Assembly (NCBI RefSeq): GCF_001418335.1
Contig: NZ_LIPP01000159.1
Span: 22,936 to 86,935, forward strand
From: Streptomyces aurantiacus
GTDB lineage: Bacteria; Actinomycetota; Actinomycetes; Streptomycetales; Streptomycetaceae
Reading direction: 5' to 3'
Length of the DNA stretch: 64,000 bases
Shown: piece after piece, positions 17,666 to 25,847 of the stretch
Layout: every line of letters starts with the position of its first letter
How positions within the stretch are numbered: the stretch's first letter is position 1
Notes under the pieces: generated by a model
Told to the model about the DNA's origin: nothing
Database searches by the model: none
The model's input: the letters and a program-made list of their open reading frames with translations, nothing else
Program-made: the position numbers and the translations under genes

Positions 17666-18369
17666 CGCCTGCCTCCACTCACCATGACGACGCTGATCCG
17701 GCCGGTGGGCGCTGCCGCCAGCTGGCGCGCGTCATCCTGGGCCATCTGGAGCGACACCGCCGTAACTTGATCGTCGGCACTGGAGTGGACACCCGTCACC
17801 GTCGCGTTCCACGCCGAGGAGCGGGAAGACGTGGAGCCGGTGGATGAGTCGCTCGCCGCGGCGACCACCGTGACGCGACTTCCCGCCTGTAGATCGGGGG
17901 GATACTGGCCGGTCTTCAGCCCCACGGCGGCCACCGCCTGCCCCGGCGGAGGAACATGCGCGTCGCCGAGTACATCCCTCGTCAGCAGCGCCCCCGCCGG
18001 CAGGGCGTAGGCAACGGCACGTCCCTGAACCTGTGACCGCGAGCGCGCGGGGATCACCGCAAGGCTGCTGTCCACCGAGATACTCACCTCGCGCACGTCC
18101 TGCGAGGACAGCTCCTGTCCCACGGCGACAGGGTGAGCCAGGACCAACACAGCTTCGCGGTGACCGAGTTGGATGGCCACCACCACGCCTCCCGTCGCAC
18201 AACTGAGAACCAGCAGGACGCCGAGCAACAGGTACGGCAGGCTACGGCGCCGCGCCACCCTCCTCACCCGGGCCGGCGCCTGATCATCGCGACGCCCAAG
18301 CCACCGACCAGCCGGGGATACACCTCCCCCGGCCTCAAGATCCGATTGTGTGGGCGCACGGGTACCCAT
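17662..18369 (-). CDS. CpaB/RcpC-like SAF-domain pilus protein
   Basis: 235 residues from the ATG at 18369, with GGAGGAGG about 6 bases upstream; a TTG one codon earlier is a weaker choice. A basic cytoplasmic N-terminus (RRVARRR) is followed by one membrane helix (SLPYLLLGVLLVLSCATGGVVVAIQL) and a SAF domain (about 75-145: VAVGQELSSQDVREVSISVD...GRAVAYALPAGALLTRDVLG). The C-terminal part is typical of the RcpC/CpaB domain. In Tad systems it is a periplasmic or outer component; in this monoderm it probably faces the cell wall around the pilus. Confidence 0.87.
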   Translation of the reverse strand: MGTRAPTQSDLEAGGGVSPAGRWLGRRDDQAPARVRRVARRRSLPYLLLGVLLVLSCATGGVVVAIQLGHREAVLVLAHPVAVGQELSSQDVREVSISVDSSLAVIPARSRSQVQGRAVAYALPAGALLTRDVLGDAHVPPPGQAVAAVGLKTGQYPPDLQAGSRVTVVAAASDSSTGSTSSRSSAWNATVTGVHSSADDQVTAVSLQMAQDDARQLAAAPTGRISVVMVSGGRR

Positions 18370-18484
18370 CAACGGCCTCCTCCTGGCACAGGACTTCTCA
18401 GCGCCGCGCCAAACGACGCGGCGATCGCAATTCAGATACGGGGTTACCTGCCTCCCCCTGAGGTTCAGGAAGGAGGCGTCGGCG

Positions 18485-19537
18485 TCATCCGCCGTTGTTC
18501 AGCGCCTGGCTCTCCTCGACCCGGAAGGCCGCAGTCGAGGTGGTCGTCAGGCCGGGGAAAACGCCGCTCTGACCGGCCCCGGTCCAGGTCGCCGTCCAGT
18601 GCACCGTCGCCGACACGGGATACGCGCCGTCCGGCTGCCCAGCCGAGGACAAGCGATAGGTATGACCGCAATCCGGCGAAGCACTCCGAGGACTGCCTGG
18701 GGCCGAAGTCCCCGGGCCGGCCGTTCCGTACGGTGTCCCAGGACCGTCGCACGTCACCGAACTGCCGTCGCCCATCGTCCACACCACCGACGTCGGGCGG
18801 GCCACAGCTGTGACCGAGACCCCCGGCACCGATGCCGTCGCCGACACCGCCTCCCACTGACTGCGATCGAGCCACAACCAGGTGGGCAGGTCGACCAGTT
18901 GGTCACCCGCCGGGTTCGTCTCGATACGCAGCGACGGCAACTGCAACTGATCCCGTGCCGTCTGCGCCAGCTGGCCCGGGGTCGGCTGACGCTCAGCATC
19001 TTGCTCCGGCCCGTCCGGAATCCACACAGGGGGCCGGTACAAGGCATCCCGGACACCGCCGGCGGTGCACTTGTACACATACCAAGCACCGGCCTCCCCC
19101 GGCTGTGGATCCGCCACCGGCACCGGCACCGTCGAGCCCTGTGCAGTCGAGAAATACGCGGGCACCTGCACCACCACGGCCCCGCCACCCGGCCGGTCAC
19201 CGTACGCGGCCTGCACCGCCGTCGGCGGGGACTGGTAGCTGCTGCGCCGATAGGAGCAGTCCGCCAGGTTCAGATCCGGGTCCTCGCTCTTGGGCTGTTC
19301 CTGACCTCCGCGGCTACTTCCGCTGCCGCCCGAACTGCCGCTGCCCGAGGAAGGTCCGCCAGCGTCGGGCCGAGGTGCGGGGTCATGACCACCTGACCCC
19401 GCGCCCAGCTCGCACCCTGGAAGCGGATTCTGGGAGCATTCCGCCGATCCCCATTCGTCCCCAGCCATCGCCACTGCCGCGCCGGCGACCACCACCGCGA
19501 TGGACAGGCCGAAGGTCACCACCGACCGCTTCAGCAT
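18485..19537 (-). CDS. secreted Tad-associated protein of unknown function
   Basis: 350 residues when started at the ATG at 19537, which gives a clean signal peptide (MLKRSVVTFGLSIAVVVAGAAVAMAGDE, cleavage after AMA). The mature part has a Ser/Gly/Pro-rich region (about 45-80), then a beta-rich domain with a PKD-like feel (VVWTMGDGSSVTCDGPGTPY ... CGHTYRLSSAGQPDGAYPVSATVHWTATW), four or more cysteines and no membrane anchor. The start overlaps the 3' end of the lipoprotein gene by 7 bases, and it lies 115 bases before the cpaB-like gene. Probably an exported adhesin or pilus accessory; the family name is not known to me. Confidence 0.75.
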   Translation of the reverse strand: MLKRSVVTFGLSIAVVVAGAAVAMAGDEWGSAECSQNPLPGCELGAGSGGHDPAPRPDAGGPSSGSGSSGGSGSSRGGQEQPKSEDPDLNLADCSYRRSSYQSPPTAVQAAYGDRPGGGAVVVQVPAYFSTAQGSTVPVPVADPQPGEAGAWYVYKCTAGGVRDALYRPPVWIPDGPEQDAERQPTPGQLAQTARDQLQLPSLRIETNPAGDQLVDLPTWLWLDRSQWEAVSATASVPGVSVTAVARPTSVVWTMGDGSSVTCDGPGTPYGTAGPGTSAPGSPRSASPDCGHTYRLSSAGQPDGAYPVSATVHWTATWTGAGQSGVFPGLTTTSTAAFRVEESQALNNGG

Positions 19538-20145
19538 GATCCCAACCCGTCGACTGCGAATCGCGTCACCTTCCACGTGCCGTCGACCTGTTGCTTCACC
19601 TCAGCGGTGATAGCACGCCGGCCACCAGGCTTGTCGTCCGCGAGCTTGCCAGTGTCCTTCCGGTATTGCAGCCAGTCCGTCGAGTCTCCGCAGTCCTCGA
19701 TCATCACGGTGGTCGGACGATCCGGCGGGGCCACCGACGTCACCTTGGGGGAGTTCTTCGGCGCTCCCTTGCTGACGAGCCCGTTGACATGATCCGCGTA
19801 CAGGACGCGGGACATCACCGACAACGCATCACCGGTGGCATGCGCCGCCAGCTTGGGAGACCTCCAGTCCGCGGTCTTCCCCGCCCGCGCCATGTCTCGC
19901 CACATCGCCGCATACGCCGCCTTGGCACGCTTCCGGGCCACCTCCGCCGGGGACGCGGACGACGGCCTCGCGGAGGACGGGCGGCTCGCGACGGCGTCAG
20001 GCGTCCCACCACTCTGTGAAGGCGCCACACTCGGCGTATCGGATGCCGTGCAGCTCGCGGCCAGCAACACCGCCGTGGCACCGAAGGCCGCTTCGGCAGC
20101 CCGCCATCTGGCATGCGTGTATGCCCTTGCAATCACCACGGTCAC
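19531..20145 (-). CDS. lipoprotein at the head of the Tad operon
   Basis: 204 residues from a GTG with a GAGGTGAT ribosome site. The N-terminal hydrophobic segment FGATAVLLAASC ends in a lipobox (LAAS-C, lipidated cysteine near 32) and is followed by a Ser/Pro/Thr-rich linker. A compact domain follows (about 75-204, AAYAAMWRDMARAG ... VKQQVDGTWKVTRFAVDGLGSC) with three further cysteines. The W-x-V-x-x-F-x-V-x-G-x-G-x-C ending resembles secreted Streptomyces proteins with an NTF2-like or SnoaL-like fold. It is the first gene of the Tad transcription unit; its ribosome site lies in the 150-nt repeat described at 20142-20291. Confidence 0.75.
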   Translation of the reverse strand: MTVVIARAYTHARWRAAEAAFGATAVLLAASCTASDTPSVAPSQSGGTPDAVASRPSSARPSSASPAEVARKRAKAAYAAMWRDMARAGKTADWRSPKLAAHATGDALSVMSRVLYADHVNGLVSKGAPKNSPKVTSVAPPDRPTTVMIEDCGDSTDWLQYRKDTGKLADDKPGGRRAITAEVKQQVDGTWKVTRFAVDGLGSC

Positions 20146-20291
20146 ATCACCTCGCGAACGGCGCAGATAGAACCACCCGGAATCTGGGCGGACTCCAGAC
20201 CTACCGTCCGGATTCGTTCCTACTGCAAGGTGCGAACACGAACCAACTTCAAGGTAGGAGCGGCAACTTGACCGACCTTTTACTCTGAAGT
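20142..20291 (+). repeat. 150-nt element, copy A (inverted partner at 33741-33890)
   Basis: An ungapped alignment of this stretch with the reverse complement of 33741-33890 gives 107 identical positions in 150 (counted by hand). The conserved cores are CACATCACC, CGCGAACG, TGCAAGGTGCGAAC, AACTTCA, ACTTGA and TTTTACTC. Differences fall about equally at all three codon positions (15/14/10 in the only open frame), so it is conserved as DNA or RNA, not as a protein. It begins at the start codon of the Tad lipoprotein gene, so read on the minus strand it would be that operon's promoter and leader. The two copies face each other across 13.5 kb. Confidence 0.7.
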
Positions 20292-20412
20292 ACGAGCTGG
20301 GCTTTCAAATCCTTATGCCTGCCAGTTCAGCCAGGAGCTGCTGTCAAGCTGCAATAGCGTTCATAGGCTCGGTGAGCACGGCAGTGAGACACCGGCCCCG
20401 GGTGTACCTGCG

Positions 20413-20502
20413 GTTCACCTCCGCTCGAGCGGAGGTGAACCGCGGCCAGAGCGGATCGTGGAGGATGTCGCTATGTCCGCTCCGCGCGAGCGGAGGTGAA
20501 CC
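20413..20502 (+). CRISPR. minimal two-repeat CRISPR-like unit, 61-bp period
   Basis: Two 29-nt repeats, 20413-20441 and 20474-20502, are separated by a 32-nt spacer, exactly the 61-bp period of type I-E arrays. Both end in CGAGCGGAGGTGAACC, and both keep the type I-E hairpin plan: in the second copy CTCCGC, loop GCGA, GCGGAG. The first copy is also a perfect 30-base palindrome (20412-20441, arms of 15). The 5' parts of the repeats differ at several positions. No further repeats are found 61 bases either side, and no cas gene is in the window. Best read as a degenerate or orphan mini-array; a pair of operator palindromes is the main alternative. Confidence 0.5.
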
Positions 20503-20859
20503 CATCCTCCACTGGCTCAATGACTGCGGGCTGCAGTTCTCTACTGGCTAGGGCGGACTTCAGCGGGCACTGACACAGATCTTAGACAGCGGTAGCGGAG
20601 CGTCACTGGAGCCGAATCATCTTGCGGAGGAGTCCGAATCCCGCCCGTCCGTAGAGTTGTCGCTCGATAGCCCGGCTCAACTTTCAGCTGGCGTGTGTTT
20701 AAGGGCTGCGGCGGACTTCGTCCACGGACGTGGAGGAGCCGTACGGGTGATGCCCGAGACCCCGCAGAGGCTGCTTGGGGACTGGGAGACTGAGACCATG
20801 CAGTTCCTAGGCTGGTCCCGTGCCACGGAGCCGAAAGTGCCATTCGCCCCGCAGGCTCG

Positions 20860-21063
20860 TCCCAGCCGCGTACCGCGCGGATACGGCGGAAACGCAGGGA
20901 CGGCGCCAGACATCAGCATGCTGGCCGGCACGCCCCTGTGGCGCACCTCTTTGCACAGCTGACCGCCGAACGAGTGATATCGCTCATGGGCCGCTCGCGG
21001 CACCGTCGGGTCTAGGTAAAGCTGTAAACGTCGCACAGCCGTTCCCCCGCTGGTTCTCAGCAC
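20860..21063 (-). pseudogene. possible ISL3-like transposase remnant
   Basis: On the minus strand the translation contains VRRLQLYLDP ... GGQLCKEVRHRGVPAS ... GAVPAF, which resembles the inter-domain region of ISL3-family transposases (LDPY-P-L..R--AG--N-GQL-REIRARG). No HTH or DDE region is intact around it, and the match fades after about 70 residues. The family is inferred from remembered consensus and is uncertain. Confidence 0.3.
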
Positions 21064-21485
21064 ACAGTTCCTGGGACGAGACGTGCCCCGTCACTCCGCC
21101 GGAACGCTCGGCTCGCTCTCAGGTCCCGAAGGAGCGGCATGTCACCTGTCATCTGTAGCGCGTCGCACCGTGCGGGGGCGCATCGTAGCCGTCCTGGGTA
21201 CGAAGGCTGCGTGAGCCGTACTGGCCGCCACCTTCGTCATCGCGGACGAGATCCGGCCCACGGCGATGAGCGGGGGGGCGGGGAGCGTCGGCCAACTCGG
21301 CAGCGAGAGCGTGACCGGCAGTTCCGCTCCCACCGCTGTCACCGACGTCCGGCGCGATGACGTCAGACCGGCGGCTACACCCACTACATCGAGCCGACGC
21401 TACGGAACACCACCCACGACAGGGGCGAAGAGTCTCAGTTCGAGTCTTCGCCCGTTGCCGTGAGCTTCGAGGAGGATCACCCACC

Positions 21486-23006
21486 ATGTGCGGAATCGTT
21501 GCGGCGGTCGGCGAGATTGACCTCCCGCTCTGCCGGGAAATGCTGGCCCGGATCGCGCACCGCGGCCCGGACGACACGGGAGAGACGCACCGCAAAGACG
21601 TCTGGCTGGGCCACCAGCGACTGTCCATCATGGATCCGCCCGGCGGCCACCAGCCGCTCGTGGGGCCGGACGGCCGTTCCTGCCTCGTTGTCAACGGCGA
21701 GATCTACAACCATCTCCACCTCAGGGAGGAACTGGGCCCGGAACGCTTCACGACGGGTTCCGACAGTGAGGCGGCTCTGCAGGTGCTGCTCGTGGACGGT
21801 CCCGCCGGACTGACGCGGCTCCGCGGCATGTTCACGCTCGCCCATGTCGACGAAGCCGGCTCGCTCCTTGTCGCCCGTGACGCCCTGGGGGTGAAACCGC
21901 TGTACTGGGCGCGCAAGGACGGCTGTGTGCTGTTCGCCAGCGAGTTGCGTGCCTTCGACCCGGCCGACCGTCCGCTGGTGGAGAGCTTCCCGCCGGGATG
22001 CTGCTGGAGCCCGCGCGGCGGTCTGGTCCGCTTCGCCGACGCCGTGCCTCCCCGGGTGCGTCCCGCCCGACGCCCTCAGGAGCGCATCGCACCGGACCAG
22101 TGGGACGAGACGCTGCTCAAGGCGGTACGCGAGACGATCGTCAGCGCGGTCGAGGACCGGATGATGAGCGACGTGGGCATCGGCGTGTTCCTCTCCGGTG
22201 GCCTGGACTCGGCGATCGTCACGGCCGTGGCCGCGGAGTACGCGACGCGTCACGGGCACCGCCGGCCGCTCCCGACGTTCGCGGTCGGTACGCCGGGCAG
22301 CCCCGACCTGCTGGCCGCGCGCGTGGTCGCGGAGTATCTCGGCACCGAGCACCACGAGGTGGTGATGACCCCCGAGGACGCGGTGGCGGCTCTGCCGAGA
22401 GCGGTGCGGGCGATCGAGCACTTCGACGTGCACCTGGTACGCAGCGCGGTGCCGAACCTGCTGCTCGCCGAGTACGCCTCCCAGCACGTACGGGCCGTAC
22501 TCACCGGGGAAGGCGCGGACGAGCTGTTCGCCGGTTACCCGGACTGCCACCGCGAGCCGTTCCTGGCCCCCGAGGCCCTTCAGGCCAGGCTGGTGGAGAC
22601 CGTTCAGGGGCTGCACTGGGAGAACCTGCAACGCTGCGACCGTACGACGATGGCGTACGGCCTTGAGGCCAGGGTTCCGTTCCTCGACCGGGACGTCATC
22701 GAACTGGCGCTCTCGATCCCACCGGAACACAAGATGATCGGCCCTGGTGTCGAGGAGAAGAGGCTGCTGCGGGACGCCTTCACCGGCTGGTTGCCGGAGG
22801 AGATCCTGCGTCGCGGGAAGCTCCAGTTCGGCCACGGCTCCGGGGCCAAGGACGTCCTCACCGCGGGCCTGACTGCGGCGGGTCCCACCCAGACCGCCAT
22901 GGGCGACGCCGAGGAGGAGGCGGCCTTCTACGCGCTGTGGCGCGCCGAGTTCCCCGGCGTCGATCCGGTGCGGGCCCTGGGCCGTTCAGCCCCGCGCGCC
23001 GAGTGA
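21486..23006 (+). CDS. asnB: asparagine synthetase (glutamine-hydrolysing)-like amidotransferase
   Basis: 506 residues from the ATG at 21486 (GAGGAGG 11 bases upstream). The start gives the class II glutaminase domain with Cys2 as nucleophile (MCGIVAAVG), RIAHRGPDD, RLSIMD, VNGEIYNH and GSDSEA. The synthetase domain follows with the pyrophosphate loop VFLSGGLDSA at about 234-243 and GEGADELFAGYP. It converts an acyl-adenylate (normally beta-aspartyl-AMP) to an amide with ammonia from glutamine. It is shorter than housekeeping AsnB (about 550-610), mainly at the C-terminus. It converges with, and overlaps by 21 bases, the saccharopine-dehydrogenase-like gene. It may serve a specialised pathway, but the acceptor is not certain. 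Confidence 0.92.
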   Translation: MCGIVAAVGEIDLPLCREMLARIAHRGPDDTGETHRKDVWLGHQRLSIMDPPGGHQPLVGPDGRSCLVVNGEIYNHLHLREELGPERFTTGSDSEAALQVLLVDGPAGLTRLRGMFTLAHVDEAGSLLVARDALGVKPLYWARKDGCVLFASELRAFDPADRPLVESFPPGCCWSPRGGLVRFADAVPPRVRPARRPQERIAPDQWDETLLKAVRETIVSAVEDRMMSDVGIGVFLSGGLDSAIVTAVAAEYATRHGHRRPLPTFAVGTPGSPDLLAARVVAEYLGTEHHEVVMTPEDAVAALPRAVRAIEHFDVHLVRSAVPNLLLAEYASQHVRAVLTGEGADELFAGYPDCHREPFLAPEALQARLVETVQGLHWENLQRCDRTTMAYGLEARVPFLDRDVIELALSIPPEHKMIGPGVEEKRLLRDAFTGWLPEEILRRGKLQFGHGSGAKDVLTAGLTAAGPTQTAMGDAEEEAAFYALWRAEFPGVDPVRALGRSAPRAE

Positions 23007-24041
23007 GGCGACGGCGTTACGGAACGCCCCCCGACAGCGCTCCCAGACTTCTGAGCCCTCCCGCAACGTCAGCAGAAGGGGCCACAGGTCGGCGGAGAAG
23101 GCACGGCTGGCCTCGGCCGGAACGAGGGAGGGGAGATTGTCGATGGCGATGACGTCGAGGGGACGGGGATCACTGCACAGCCGCTCCACGGGGCGGACCC
23201 AGTCAGTGACATGGTCGTAGACGGGTAGCGCGTTCAGCTCGGAGCCCACGTCGCACGTCACATCGGCGATCACCGACAACCGCCGTTGCTCGTCGTCCAG
23301 TTCGGCCTTCGTCAGGAACGGAGGTACAGGCCGGCAGCTGCCGATGGCGTTCACGAGGATGTCGTGCGCGAGGAGTGCGTCACGGTCCAGACAGCGGGTG
23401 TCATCACGTCCCCAACGGGTCGGTTCGATACCGGCCGTGCTGAGCGCGTCGCAGGCCCCGCGCCCCGCGCGCCCGTCCGCACCGATCACCACGGCGGTGA
23501 CGCCGCCGACGCGTCGGCCAGGGGCCAGCCGCCCGCGCAGTTCCTCCTGGGACGAGGGGGTGAGCGGCGCCGTCAGCGCGCACCGGTGCCGGAGAACGGC
23601 CAGGGAGGCACCCGCGTAGCCCGCCCAGTAGCCGAAGGCGACGACGCGATGGCCGTCGGCGTCGAGGAGGTGTTCGAGGTCGAGCAGTGTGCCGCCACCG
23701 GCCTCGAAGCGCCGCAGCAGCCGCGGCGCTTCCACCTGCCCCTTGTAGGCGTGCCCGAAGAAGATGTGCCGATGGGTCAACTCCGTTGGTTCTTCGGGGA
23801 GTTCCTTGAGGCCCAGGACGTAGTCCGTCGCTGGGCAACGGCTGCCCCAGCTGCCCTGCGGTGCGATCGCACAGCCGGCATCCGCGTACGCGTGGTCGGC
23901 AAAGGCACGCTGCGGGGACTCCTCGACAGTCACGCGCACCCCTTGTGCGATCAGCTTGCGGGCGTCTTCGGGCACGAGAGCGGCACGTCGCTCGGTCCGC
24001 CGGGATTCGTGTCTCATCCAGAGGCGCAGCGTGTCAGGCAC
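22986..24041 (-). CDS. saccharopine dehydrogenase (NAD+, lysine-forming)-like protein
   Basis: 351 residues. The N-terminal half begins LRLWMRHESRRTERRAALVPEDARKLIAQGVRVTVEES, the alanine/saccharopine dehydrogenase N-terminal signature (R-x-E-x-R-x-x-x-P). It continues with YVLGLKELPEEPTELTHRHIFFGHAYKGQ, in which the KELP and HxxFxHAYK motifs are those of fungal LYS1-type enzymes. A Rossmann domain follows (VVIGADGRAGRGACDAL) and the C-terminus has SVIADVTCDVGSELNALPVY. Bacteria rarely use the aminoadipate route, so this more likely makes or cleaves an N-carboxyalkyl amino acid (opine-type). The gene overlaps asnB tail to tail. Confidence 0.85.
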   Translation of the reverse strand: MPDTLRLWMRHESRRTERRAALVPEDARKLIAQGVRVTVEESPQRAFADHAYADAGCAIAPQGSWGSRCPATDYVLGLKELPEEPTELTHRHIFFGHAYKGQVEAPRLLRRFEAGGGTLLDLEHLLDADGHRVVAFGYWAGYAGASLAVLRHRCALTAPLTPSSQEELRGRLAPGRRVGGVTAVVIGADGRAGRGACDALSTAGIEPTRWGRDDTRCLDRDALLAHDILVNAIGSCRPVPPFLTKAELDDEQRRLSVIADVTCDVGSELNALPVYDHVTDWVRPVERLCSDPRPLDVIAIDNLPSLVPAEASRAFSADLWPLLLTLREGSEVWERCRGAFRNAVASLGARG

Positions 24042-24265
24042 CGCATAAGTGTCCGCGACATATGCCCGAATATGCGGTTCGCCGCGCCTGTTCGGCGCCT
24101 CCGGGCGTGGGCGGGAGCCGACGTGCAGGTCAGGTGCGGTGTCGCGTCACCGCGCTCCGCAAACCACCCGGAAGTGGAATTGCCAGCCCCAAGACTCTTA
24201 TGACTTTCTGGAATCACACGGCAACCTTCTGTAGTGGACGGTTGGTGAACGGTGAAGGGGCGACG

Positions 24266-25789
24266 ATGAGCACTGCCCAGGAGGCAGCGACAGGTGACGA
24301 GGACTTTGCCCCTCGGATCAGCACGGTCGCGGGGACCGGGGTCGCGGGGTTCAAAGGGGACGATGGGCCTGCTGTTCTAGCAGAGTTGAACTACCTGTAC
24401 GGGGTCGCGGTGGACGGCAACGCCGTCCTCTACATCTCCGACTACAGCAACCAACGGGTCCGTAAGGTCACCACTGAGGGGGAGATCCGTACGGTCGCGG
24501 GCACGGGCATCAAGGGCTCTGGCGGTGACGGCGGCCCAGCCGTAAAGGCGCAGCTGAACGGCCCGCGTGAGGTGGCGGTGGACAGTATGGGTGCCATCTA
24601 CATCGCTGATGCCGATAACCACCGGATCCGGAAGATCGCCAAAGACGGGAAGATCAGCACGGTCGCCGGCACGGGCACCGCAGGATTCAGCGGTGACGGC
24701 GGCCCCGCCACCGACGCCCGGTTGAACTGCCCGTTCGGGGTGGCGGTGGACAGCACCGGCGTCCTCTACGTCGCCGACAACAATAACCGTCGGATCCGGA
24801 AGATCGTAAACCAAACGATCAGTACGGTCGCGGGAAACGGGACCGCTGGATCCAAGGGGGACAACGGTCAAGCAGTTTCAGCGCAGCTGAACAACCCTCA
24901 CGGGGTGGCGGTGGACAGAGCAGGCAACCTCTACATCGCTGATGCCGACAACAACCGGATCCGGAAGGTCACAGTCCACGGAGAAATCAGCACGGTCGCG
25001 GGTACGGGCATCAAGGGCTCTGGCGGTGACGGCGGCCCAGCCGTGGAGGCCCAGCTGGACCACCCCGTGGCGGTGGTGGTGGACAGCGATGGCGCCCTCT
25101 ACATCGCCGAACACAGCGTCCACCGGGTCCGTAAGGTCCTTGACGGGACGATTAGCACGGTCGCCGGCACGGGCACCCAGGCGGACGGTGGTGACGGCGG
25201 TCCGGCCGCCGAGGCCCAACTGCATCAGCCGCGCGGCCTCGCTGTGGACTGCGTCGACAACCTCTACATCGCCGACCGGAAAAACAACCGGGTTCGGAAG
25301 ATTTCGTCGGCGAAGATGGCCGGGCTGCCCGATTCGGGCACGGTGGTCTCCTGGGTCAGCGTCCGTAGCAGGCTGCGGATGGGGGTGCTGCGTGAGTCCA
25401 CCAAGGACGGCGCGCCGATCCACCAGGCCCTCGCCTCCCCCAGGGCTCACCAGCGGTGGCGGCTGATCGTGACAGCTCAGGACGACGACGGCGACGTCCT
25501 GTACAGGATCGAGAACGTGCGCAGCGGCAAGGTCCTGGAGGTCGTCGGAGCAGGGACTGCGGAGGGGGCGGTGGTCGCGCAGCGCGCTTACGAGGGTGCG
25601 GAGGCACACCACCAGCAGTGGAGGCTGATTCCGGTGGGCTCCGGGACCGACACCCCGCGGGTGTACGAGATCGCGAATCGGCACAGCGGTCTGCTCCTGC
25701 GCGTCGAAACCAACGCCCCCTCGGCGATCAAGCAGCACGGGTCGGGGAGCGACCACCGCGACCGGCAGTGGCAGCTGCTGACCGTGTGA
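24266..25789 (+). CDS. NHL-repeat beta-propeller with C-terminal ricin-type lectin domain
   Basis: 507 residues from the ATG at 24266. Six NHL-type blades of about 55 residues run from about 15 to 350, each reading like ISTVAGTGxxGxxGDGGPA, then GVAVDxxGxLYIADxxNxRIRKV. The C-terminal 150 residues form a beta-trefoil-like domain with QxW motifs (AHQRWRLIV, HHQQWRLIPV, DRQWQLLTV). NHL propellers bind ligands or proteins, and QxW trefoils bind glycans. There is no signal peptide, membrane segment or sorting motif, which is unusual for such a pair. It opens the putative pore-former/lectin group and converges with the next gene across a strong hairpin. No enzyme activity is evident. Confidence 0.88.
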   Translation: MSTAQEAATGDEDFAPRISTVAGTGVAGFKGDDGPAVLAELNYLYGVAVDGNAVLYISDYSNQRVRKVTTEGEIRTVAGTGIKGSGGDGGPAVKAQLNGPREVAVDSMGAIYIADADNHRIRKIAKDGKISTVAGTGTAGFSGDGGPATDARLNCPFGVAVDSTGVLYVADNNNRRIRKIVNQTISTVAGNGTAGSKGDNGQAVSAQLNNPHGVAVDRAGNLYIADADNNRIRKVTVHGEISTVAGTGIKGSGGDGGPAVEAQLDHPVAVVVDSDGALYIAEHSVHRVRKVLDGTISTVAGTGTQADGGDGGPAAEAQLHQPRGLAVDCVDNLYIADRKNNRVRKISSAKMAGLPDSGTVVSWVSVRSRLRMGVLRESTKDGAPIHQALASPRAHQRWRLIVTAQDDDGDVLYRIENVRSGKVLEVVGAGTAEGAVVAQRAYEGAEAHHQQWRLIPVGSGTDTPRVYEIANRHSGLLLRVETNAPSAIKQHGSGSDHRDRQWQLLTV

Positions 25790-25799
25790 CACACGAATG

Positions 25800-25834
25800 A
25801 GGGGTCAGGGGCGAGCGTGCCACCCCTGACCCCT
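25800..25834. terminator. bidirectional hairpin terminator
   Basis: A 12-bp perfect stem (AGGGGTCAGGGG at 25800-25811 with CCCCTGACCCCT at 25823-25834) and an 11-base loop. It sits 11 bases after the NHL-lectin stop and 14 bases from the stop of the convergent hypothetical gene, so it can serve both. Confidence 0.85.
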
Positions 25835-25847
25835 CGCCCCCGGACGG

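Larger units (their letters stand above)
20292..21485. other. decayed or noncoding region upstream of asnB
   Basis: About 1.2 kb without an intact gene. It contains the CRISPR-like pair (20413-20502), a minus-strand transposase remnant (about 20860-21063) and an asnB leader with GAGGAGG at 21469-21475. Codon-position bias is weak across 20500-21400. The composition and the remnants indicate an old insertion site next to the Tad operon. Confidence 0.5.

Noticed and set aside
20142..20288. A short protein (HH-AN..YRP..LQGAN) shared by the two 150-nt elements
   Set aside because: The open frame is stopped by TAA in copy B, and differences are spread over all codon positions, so coding is not supported.
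21477..22835. 452-residue minus-strand open frame opposite asnB
   Set aside because: Antisense shadow; asnB has all catalytic motifs.
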